Source: Chondrus crispus
Lineage: Eukaryota; Rhodophyta; Florideophyceae; Gigartinales; Gigartinaceae
Length of the DNA: 64,000 nt
Reading direction: 5' to 3'
Assembly: GCF_000350225.1 (NCBI RefSeq)
Contig: NW_005178710.1
Location: forward strand, 73,763-137,762
Under the pieces are notes generated by a model. It was given only the letters and a program-made list of their open reading frames with translations. It made no database searches and was not told the DNA's origin. The position numbers were made by a program, and so were the translations under genes. This document shows, piece by piece, positions 56,326 to 64,000 of this stretch. Within the stretch, counting starts at the first letter, position 1, and each line of letters opens with the position of its first letter.

Positions 56326-58283
56326 AAAGAACAGATTTTCAGGAAGTGCAAATGCACAAGAAGATATGGTGAAGTTTCGTTTTGCGTGAGCTTGCTGAGC
56401 CTCGTTCGCTCAGTTGCAAGTCCTTTCCTGTGAAAATGTAGAGTTGGCGATTCTTAATTCTTCTTTGTGCTGGAGACGTGATGCATTGCCCCTCAGCGAC
56501 GCAAGATTGACGAAAGGCCTATGGATCGTTTTCGAGAACGCGATAAGTCTGGTGCACGCACGCACTCTGGGACGACTGAGTCTTAACACCCAACTGAGAA
56601 TGGTACTAATGGATTGCGCATGCCCGCAGTTTAGCCACACTGCATGTTCGTTTCTACTGCTTCTGCTCTACTGCTTCTACTATATTTGACAAAGCTGTCT
56701 TCTGCTCAGACAAGGAGAATCCATCATCTCCCTTTTGATCCATTTGGAGCAAGTTATGAGGAGGGTGAACTCTAGTTTCGGTCGAGAATGAGATATGTCT
56801 ACGAGAGCTCAAGCCAACTTGAAGGATGACAACAAAATCGAAGAGCATTCTTCATAGTTTAGTCATGGAAGATCCCGGCGTGCGTCTTCGGCAATGCTTC
56901 AGAGCTTTAAGGACAACGCCGGGACGCTGGACCCAGAGCTGAGAAGGTGGATAATGACTGTACAGTGTGCAAGGTTCATAATCATAAACGCCCCACGGAA
57001 ATTGTTCGAACGATGGTCTATTGCGTGTTCAGGTGGTAGGGCTCTCACAATCAAGGAATATACCATAAATTTGGCTGGCATGGCTTTGTACATGAAATTC
57101 ATGCAAACGTTTTCGCAGCGAAGGTCCACCACTCTACCGCTATCACTGCAGATCCTTTTGTGCTTATGTAGGGTACCTACACGCTTGGACCCATCAGCCT
57201 GCTGATGAAGCTCTTTGTGGCAAATTCCATTTTGGCTTTTGAGAGGCGCTGGTATTTGTATTTTATCGTTGAACCTGAATCTACATCCGTTGTTCTCCAC
57301 TGGCGCTGCAACACATAGTGCATTTCAAATCTCTTGAGTGTACGACTAAATAAAATGGGTGCACTATTCCGGATTTCTGCTCACGGTCGCACCGCGCCGA
57401 AGTTAATACGATCACGACTACCCGGTTCTTGTTACGAGCATTATACTCATGAAAATACGGAGTGCGCTAATGGAAGAGGCGGTAACATATCCAGGCTTCA
57501 CAAACTGTTGACCAGATATGCATTTCTGCGTATCCGATTTCAATGGCATAGACGTGAGGCATTCATGAATATACGAACCACAACCTCTAACAGCTCCAAG
57601 ATACGTACAACAGCACAGGGAAGTCAGCGTACCTGACATGGTCGAACACTTCAAGTTTAAGGCGATGCACGTCCTTTTCGTGGTTGTACTTATCTTCTGC
57701 TCCGGACAAAACAGTTGTGGAAATTGCCTGCCAGCACATTTCCTTCGTATTCACTTTACATCAAAGGAGGATGGGGTGCTCATCTAGGAGAGCGAAGTAT
57801 AGGCATGTTTCTGGTCGATGTTCTCTGTTTTACAGCTTTCATGCTGCAAGCCTGTTCCCAGAATTAGTGAGGGCATTCTTTCCAACAACGGAAGGAATTC
57901 AAAGGCCACGCCTGCCTTCTTTGAATGAAAACAACTTCAATCGAATGTGCAATGGGGTACACCGTTCCATCATTCCACATTCTGATGATTACGCCAAGCA
58001 GGGATCGCAAGTCTTGCAAGGTCTTCAGCATCCATCGCAGGCATAACTTATGTGGTGCTTCCGTCTGTACTTGGATCACGGCGGGGCAGATTCAAAGTCT
58101 GCACAACAAACAAAACACTATACCTCCACGTGGGGGCCTCGAAGTGCTTCCCAGTTGTTGTTTGGCTGAAACTGGAGCAATAATAGGGAGCAAAACACGA
58201 TCATTGCAAGAAAACGGAGAGAGTACTATAAACCAGGAGAGGAATGAAAACGCAGCCAGTGCTACAACCCGTTTTCATCTTGC
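56326..58283. other. intergenic, no gene recognised
   Basis: About 2 kb. Frames of 90-130 codons on both strands (for example 56899-57300 minus, 57925-58311 plus) lack motifs and the last overlaps the next gene. Nothing convincing. Confidence 0.4.
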
Positions 58284-59339
58284 TCAGAGTGCTTCCTCGT
58301 CCAGGAGTTGACATGCACGTAGCATCATCTTTTCCACCATGCCGGGCATTTCTACTCTGTGGAGAACTTCGGCCGTCTCTCTAAGTTGTTCAATGAGTCT
58401 CTTCTTTTTCTCCCATCGAATCATATCGTCACTGGCTTCGCCCCTGCTTGCGCCTTCTTCCCTTTCCACATCTTGCTCTGCTGCTCTCCTGTGGTCTTGC
58501 GCAGTTCCAGCGATTTCATCATCTGGTAAGTCACTTTCATGCAGAAGCTCGTCAAGAGGCATTGCGTCTATGTCTTTATCTTCGGAACGAGCTTGACCTG
58601 CAATCACAGTGTAGGAATCTTCGTCTCGACTCAGGGCTTGGCTACGACTGGGTCGCCGCGCACCTGCTCTCTCTTCCGAGGCTGGCTCAGCACCGCTTGA
58701 AGTTCTCGCCTTTGCTGGGGTGCGCCTCTGAGGCGCACTGCGATCGGTTCTCTGGCGTTTTCTGCTGACGCTTTCCGGCGGCTCCTCACTCCTTTCGCGA
58801 GCGGGGGTTCGCGAGTTGGCAAGCTTCTCGCGCATTCTTCTGGTGGTGCGCGAGCGGTTGGACAAGAAGTGTTTCGCAGAGGTAGTTGTGACGAGAGCTT
58901 CCGTTTCGAGGACTTCATCCCTAAGCTTGCGTAGAGGGCCGAGGCGCTTGCCGTGCGCACGGCGGATGAACTTCATCTTGCCATGGACCTGCATGGGGCG
59001 GAGATATTCGCCATTTGCGATCGGGCCGAGGCGACTGGCGAGGCGTCTTGCGAAGCGCTGGCTGGCGAAGTCATACGAGGCTGGAAGGAATTTCTCTGTG
59101 TACGGGGCGTAGGCCTGCACTTCATCGCGCCAAGTGACGAGAAGCAAGCGGGAGGCCTCAAATCGCTGTTTGCGTGTGGGGCGGTAGGGGGGCGTGTCGC
59201 GATCCGCGTCGTCCCCTGGGAGCGGGGTGATCTCGGTGGTTGCCTCGGAAACGATTTCGGAAGACGACAGAGACAGTTCGGCCAAGGTGGCGAGACGCCG
59301 GAAGGTTGTTGCTCTTGCAGTCCGCGGCGGAGGCTTCAT
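58284..59339 (-). CDS. hypothetical charged protein, 351 residues
   Basis: One frame from ATG 59337-59339 to 58284. Residues about 55-145 are the most ordered: RKQRFEASRLLLVTWRDEVQ then FASQRFARRLASRL and KMKFIRRAHGKRLGPLRKLR, amphipathic and basic. A Lys/Arg/Ser-rich middle (SRKRQRTDRSAPQRR) looks like a nuclear signal within a disordered stretch. Residues 245-315 are acidic, and the end (IRWEKKKRLIEQLRETAEVLHRVEMPGMVEKMMLRACQLL) is a likely helix or coiled coil. No transmembrane segment. Possibly a nuclear scaffold or chromatin protein, but I know no family, and the function is open. Confidence 0.6.
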   Translation of the reverse strand: MKPPPRTARATTFRRLATLAELSLSSSEIVSEATTEITPLPGDDADRDTPPYRPTRKQRFEASRLLLVTWRDEVQAYAPYTEKFLPASYDFASQRFARRLASRLGPIANGEYLRPMQVHGKMKFIRRAHGKRLGPLRKLRDEVLETEALVTTTSAKHFLSNRSRTTRRMREKLANSRTPARERSEEPPESVSRKRQRTDRSAPQRRTPAKARTSSGAEPASEERAGARRPSRSQALSRDEDSYTVIAGQARSEDKDIDAMPLDELLHESDLPDDEIAGTAQDHRRAAEQDVEREEGASRGEASDDMIRWEKKKRLIEQLRETAEVLHRVEMPGMVEKMMLRACQLLDEEAL

Positions 59340-61373
59340 GGTCGAGTTGCTCTCCGCGAACGGAACGCCGGAAAAATAATGGTGATATGGGAGGAATTTC
59401 GCACGGTTTCGTTTCCGAGGGTTCGCGTAGTGGTGTCACCGGACTTGCCAGAAGTGATTTCTCGTCAAGCCCGAATTCGCCCACTGATGTGCATCCAGCT
59501 CGAAGTGCGAACGCAAACAAGGCACGATATCAAGTCGTCCAGTCGGAGGAGAGCTCGGCGCGGAGTTGTACCCGTGTTCTGCGCCTTGTCGTGTCGGGAA
59601 GATCTGTCTCCTCTTTTAATTCGTCCACACCTTTTCAAGGCCCATCCATAGAGCCCGTTTCCCGCTTGGCCCGAAAGGTCCATCTCCGAAACTGTTTCAC
59701 AGACTTACTCAAAGAGAGGGGCAAACCGCGCAGATGCTTTAGAACTCTGTTCTGGGTCTCAGACATGTCGGTTTCCGTGTATCGTTTACATCTCCCCCGC
59801 AGCTAGCAACTTCACGTAAAAGGTATATGAGAAGTCCGAGTTAGACTCGAACGTAGTTGCGTAGGAGGATGCAGAGGCGCGATGGCGAGTGTCGTGCGGC
59901 AGCGTGTTCTCAAGCCATCTGAAATTTCGGAGGAGACCCTTTCATGGCGAATGCTGATCGTGCAACTGCTTCGGCCGTGCCTCTTCTATAAGTTAAAGCC
60001 TTAGCATGACCCAAACCCTAGAAAAGGCGCGTTCGAGTATCTCCACAAGGGCCTAGGATGAAACTCTTGCTATCACTCTTGCGCAGAATCAATACAACTT
60101 GACTTTGCCAAAATAAATCGAGGAATTCTGCCTTACCGCAGACGTTTCCGTTGGTTCCTTGGGTTTGCAAAACAATCTTGAACCATCGGCATGTTATGGC
60201 AGAGGCGCCCGTGCCACTTACCCGTTAGAAGGACAGAGTCCGTATCTCGTCATTGAAGACACAAACAGAAAGCGGCACTACGTTTTCTAAGCGGAGTATC
60301 AATAAGCTGGAGCAAGCGCGATTAAAGCAGGAGCCTACACGCAGATTCGAATTGCGTATTGGAAGGGTAGGATGAGGCTGCTGAAGAGGGTATCGCACGT
60401 AATTGCCGAGCATTCCTTTTTATAGTAGTTCGCTCAACGCAGTCAAGTGAACCTCTGGATACAGAAAGTAGAAAATTATTGCCGGCCACACAATGAACGT
60501 GTTACCTCACAATGAGCGTGTTACCAGTGCAAAAAGAGAATGCTTTTTGAACAAAGGCCGACGATTGTTGGACATGTTCATTACCTCATTGATCCTTCGT
60601 AAATAGCTGGTCGTAAATAGCGACTCTAGAACAGCGTTTGAGAAACAAAGCAATTTCGCTGTTACAGGGAAGTACCCACACAGACTGTGGAACAAAAGTT
60701 TAATTGAGACATCAGCTGTGCTTTTTCGTACCATCCCAGTCATGAATGGTTCGTACCAGAAATATTCACGTTGCCAGTGCGAAGCAGCAGATGTCCCTTC
60801 GTCTGCCGGGACGGTCGCCACGAGCGGGATAAGACCGCAGTGGAAAGTGCCGAAGCATGGGACTGAGGAATACAGAAGGGGTGCAGAATAGACACCGGGG
60901 AGAGTGCGTTGTTCGGTGAGTATGAAGTGTAAGGTAAGAGCTGGTAGCGAGCAGCGAATAGAAGCGTGCTGGCGGGAGCAAGCAGATTACAAGATGCAGG
61001 GAGCTTTTCATATCGACAGAGGTGTTTCTTTCGGCGAGAGACTACCATACTGTATTCTGCACTAGCTGCAGCTGAAGTTTTGTGCCATCGCTAAGACTCC
61101 ATGACGCGAAGCAATTGGTCTGACCGGTGCTTGATCTCCACCTCCATTCTCTCAGCGATCGTTCCGAATACTCAACGTATATAAATTATGTACAGTACCC
61201 TTGGTACAATGACTAGAGCAGGATGGTGAAATACTTGCTGATACAGTATGTGGCGTCGACTGTAACAATGGGGCTTGCTGTTATATAGTACTGTACAGTA
61301 CGGTCCAATGGCCGATTCTGTTGATAGTCATTCGATTCTGTTGATGGTCATTCAATGATCTCAGTCCGCTCAT
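59340..61373. other. intergenic, no gene recognised
   Basis: 2 kb. The first 500 bases are open on + strand only as shadow of the gene before; the rest has short frames. gtacagtac-type motifs occur at 61190-61300. No RNA gene recognised. Confidence 0.4.
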
Positions 61374-64000
61374 CTATGACAGAGTCACGCCCGCCGTGTT
61401 TTTATGATGCACTGCGTCATCCTTGTTGCTGTTTGACTCAGCAAAGCCTCCATCTTGCGCTTCATCTGCGAAAATTTCCTTCGGGGAAGCATGGGGTTCT
61501 TCTGACTCCGTGATCTGCTTCTTCAGTGAGCGTGAGCGAAGCTTTCGGTAGAAAGCCTTAAACGACCCAAAGTCCCCAGTGGGACCGAGGACTAATAGCA
61601 TGGATGGTAGAAATACGAGAGACCAGAGAAGACTCAAGGCGATCGTAGAAACAATCAGGCCTGCAAACTTGAAGAAGAAAACGATAATGGCAGGGAAAAG
61701 CATGCACCCCGCTAAGAACGTCGTTAACGCTCCAAACAGAACCGAAATACCCAGATCAGTGAGTGCATCCCTCGTTCTCTCAAAACGTTGCACATTTCTT
61801 GACTCTATGTAAGCAGTAGCGATGTGTGCTGCTCCATCAAAACTGTACCCAATGGCGATGACTACGCCGATTGACTCTGTGATTCCTAGTTCCCACCCAT
61901 ACAAGCTGATGAGGCCAAGAAGCATTGCCACGATTCCACTGATTGTCGCTGTGGCGACTATGGCAATGGCCCAGTTCGCCGTGGATATGCACAGTGCCAC
62001 TAAAGCTACAGCAAGCATGACTGCGATACCAACAAACATTGTTCGCACAAGCGTTCTCTGGGTAATCATGTACGTCCACGAGTACCCACCAGTGGCTATC
62101 GCATTTCCAACACTGTCTTTGATTGCGCCCGGAGTTTGGTCGTTGAAAGCATCTAGTTCCCTCTGCCATTCCTCGTAAACAGGAAACATGACTTTGTAAG
62201 GCTCAGCGGCCTCCACCGGAGATAGAAAACGGAGCTCGGTAAAGACGATACGGTTCAACTCGTCGTTAAAAGCAATATGCTGGTTCGTCAGATACGGAAG
62301 ATTGGGTTTCCCACCATCAGTTTCGTGGTTGCCAAAAGCAATAATGTCTTCAATGAGGGCTGCTTCCGTGCTAAACGTCTCGAAGTTGCCGTTGCCCATA
62401 TCTTCTCTCCAGGTCTTGTATTTCTCTATCCAACATTGGATTCTGTCATCTGCATCAATGGTCTCTTCTTGGAACAGCAAGTTCTTCTTGCTTCGGAAAA
62501 AAATGCATGCATTAAGGAGGTGTCGTTGTCCTGCTTCGTTTTTCAGGTCAAACTTCTCGTCGAGAATGGGCGTTCCAGTGTCGGCTGGATCAAATTTGCT
62601 CGTGCCTGTTCGGTCTGTGCCCACTATTCCCCAAGTGATCCTCACCTCAAGCTGTAGTGCAGCCTCCGACCGTGGAAAGGCTCGATCTAACGTTATCACT
62701 GCAACGCGCAACGGATTTGATTCTGGGAGAAATTCTTCATTTTCACTCGGTGGTTGGAGTCTGGTGGCCAGGTATAAAGAAACAGCCACCAAGACAACCG
62801 CAACGCCAAGGAGTATGAAGCGAAAGCGATTTACAGCGTTGGTCCACTTGCCTCGAAACAGCTTTTCAATCGAGCGATACTCATCAACGCCGTTTGCTTC
62901 CGCGGCTGGTCGCCACTTTAAGGGCAAACATCGGTGCCACAGGGGTACTCGAGGAGCGCTTTCAGAATTCTCAACTGCCCTTCGAAAACAGTTTGTAATA
63001 GGTCTCGCTCTCCAAAACCGATACCATATAACGACTGAGCATGGGTAGATGGTGATGACGAGCAAGAACTGCAAGAGAACAAGGGTACCCGCCCACACTC
63101 CCAGTGTGCCAATGGGCATGATGGGAGAGCTGGCCGTGACGAAGAAAGCAGCAGCTGTTGTGATGGAAGTGACGCTCATGGCCTTGGCGGCGCGCCTGTA
63201 CGTCCAACTCATGCGCGTGACAAGGTCACATTGAGACCCCAAGACGACTACAGACTGCCTCCATGCATCCGTAAAGACGAATACATCATCAGCCCCGATG
63301 CCAAGGATGAGAAAGATGACCAAAATCTGTAACGCTGCAAAATAATTTTGGCGGAAAACGACTCTGTAAAAGAAATAGGAGAACGGAAAGGCGAGGAAAA
63401 TCTGGAGCATGGCCGAGGAGGCGAGGAATGCACTGCTAGTATGGAACCAGATGACGAAGAAGACCATGACGATGGCGGCGATGGAGAAGGATAAATCGCG
63501 GACGATGATGGAATTGAAGGACCCATTGACCAATGCGGAACTCGCAAGAAAGACGTCAACGTCCTCGGTGGTGAAACCTTCCGCAAGTTCGGCGGCAGCG
63601 GAGGCCCAAGTGTCGTACGCTTTGTCTTGTTCGGCTGAGCGGTCGTCCTCGGTGGCAAACCCTTCGAAAGGGACGCCGATAGGGAAGTAGCTATGGGCGA
63701 CCCAGGATTCCCGATTGTCTGGAGTGAAGTCGGTGCCAATATAGCTTGAAAACAAAGGTTTAACGAAAAGGTTTCCGTCCTGGTCTCTTTCGACAAGACT
63801 ATCGATGAAGTCGTCAAATGCGACATCGGAAACTTGTTGATTGCCTTCTTTTCTTCCGCAGAGCCTCCTCTCCTCGCCCTCTCCTGTCCAGCGACCATAT
63901 AAATGCTCACTCATGAGGACACTTTTTGGGAGGACACACTTGAGAGGGTTCCCGTCACAATCTCTCGCAGAAGGGTCATTGAGGCAAAACTGCCCAAGCT
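61374..64000 (-). CDS. Patched/Dispatched-like RND membrane protein (5' end outside window)
   Basis: Open from the window edge to TAG at 61374-61376. An ATG lies at 63912-63914, but the 28 codons before it are open and Cys-containing (CLNDPSARDCDGNPLKC), so I think the gene begins beyond 64000. Counting from that Met: a lumenal/outer loop (1-138); five or six helices at 141-158, 161-188, 191-213, 246-268, 270-297, the sterol-sensing-like block, with GIGADDVFVFTDAW at 205-218; a helix at 364-386; a large second loop (387-618) with paired Cys; and a second block 622-776 with GYSFDGAAH at 689-697. This duplicated layout is that of the RND superfamily (Patched, Dispatched, NPC1), which move lipids or sterols using an ion gradient; the GxxDD pair is the ion relay site in Dispatched and bacterial RND pumps. 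The second block has only one Asp. The tail is Ser/Lys/Glu-rich and cytosolic. Substrate unknown. Confidence 0.88.
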   Translation of the reverse strand, partial: LGQFCLNDPSARDCDGNPLKCVLPKSVLMSEHLYGRWTGEGEERRLCGRKEGNQQVSDVAFDDFIDSLVERDQDGNLFVKPLFSSYIGTDFTPDNRESWVAHSYFPIGVPFEGFATEDDRSAEQDKAYDTWASAAAELAEGFTTEDVDVFLASSALVNGSFNSIIVRDLSFSIAAIVMVFFVIWFHTSSAFLASSAMLQIFLAFPFSYFFYRVVFRQNYFAALQILVIFLILGIGADDVFVFTDAWRQSVVVLGSQCDLVTRMSWTYRRAAKAMSVTSITTAAAFFVTASSPIMPIGTLGVWAGTLVLLQFLLVITIYPCSVVIWYRFWRARPITNCFRRAVENSESAPRVPLWHRCLPLKWRPAAEANGVDEYRSIEKLFRGKWTNAVNRFRFILLGVAVVLVAVSLYLATRLQPPSENEEFLPESNPLRVAVITLDRAFPRSEAALQLEVRITWGIVGTDRTGTSKFDPADTGTPILDEKFDLKNEAGQRHLLNACIFFRSKKNLLFQEETIDADDRIQCWIEKYKTWREDMGNGNFETFSTEAALIEDIIAFGNHETDGGKPNLPYLTNQHIAFNDELNRIVFTELRFLSPVEAAEPYKVMFPVYEEWQRELDAFNDQTPGAIKDSVGNAIATGGYSWTYMITQRTLVRTMFVGIAVMLAVALVALCISTANWAIAIVATATISGIVAMLLGLISLYGWELGITESIGVVIAIGYSFDGAAHIATAYIESRNVQRFERTRDALTDLGISVLFGALTTFLAGCMLFPAIIVFFFKFAGLIVSTIALSLLWSLVFLPSMLLVLGPTGDFGSFKAFYRKLRSRSLKKQITESEEPHASPKEIFADEAQDGGFAESNSNKDDAVHHKNTAGVTLS

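Noticed and set aside
57925-58311. 128-codon plus-strand frame
   Set aside because: Overlaps the 3' end of the minus-strand gene at 58284 and has no recognisable motif.

Overview
This is a eukaryotic nuclear window from a repeat-rich genome. Host genes are short on introns, have TATA boxes and a polyadenylation signal, and stand between long stretches of LTR retrotransposons. The mixture (few small introns, Sel1-repeat protein, algal-type copia and chromovirus elements) fits a florideophyte red alga such as Chondrus, but that is an impression; no marker gene here proves it.

Layout. 1-235: last exon of a probable tyrosine phosphatase. 1146-4103: intact 985-residue protein ending in eleven Sel1-type repeats. 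5474-11689: an old Tc1/mariner transposon split by a Ty1/copia element (5600-10242, target duplication aagac). 11690-13777: mostly unrecognised DNA. 13778-35223: a pile of LTR elements: a gag-only alpha-family fragment, a beta-family LTR, a long unassigned stretch, a solo alpha LTR, chromovirus Gypsy-1 (minus strand, chromodomain, beta LTR) and the more decayed Gypsy-2. 35356-35534: a MITE-like inverted repeat. 36972-39251: an unrecognised zinc-binding gene with phase-0 introns, whose last coding part is split by Gypsy-3 (39252-52172, target duplication cccgc); the gene resumes at 52173 and ends at 52343. 53334-64000: the most gene-like part, with four minus-strand genes: an unknown 335-residue protein, a bZIP factor, an unknown basic/acidic 351-residue protein, and a Patched/Dispatched-like RND membrane protein that runs off the window end.

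The most notable item is Gypsy-3. Its two 591-bp LTRs read as identical by eye, which means a very recent insertion, yet its interior carries two solo LTRs, each with its own 5-bp target duplication, and long open frames on the strand opposite gag-pol. Either the element moved as a ready-made composite, or its LTRs were made alike afterwards. A second notable item is a set of hairpins kept in the same order in three diverged alpha LTRs while loops and some stem pairs change.

No rRNA, tRNA or CRISPR was found. Coordinates of LTR ends rest on TG...CA ends plus target duplications where stated; others are estimates.
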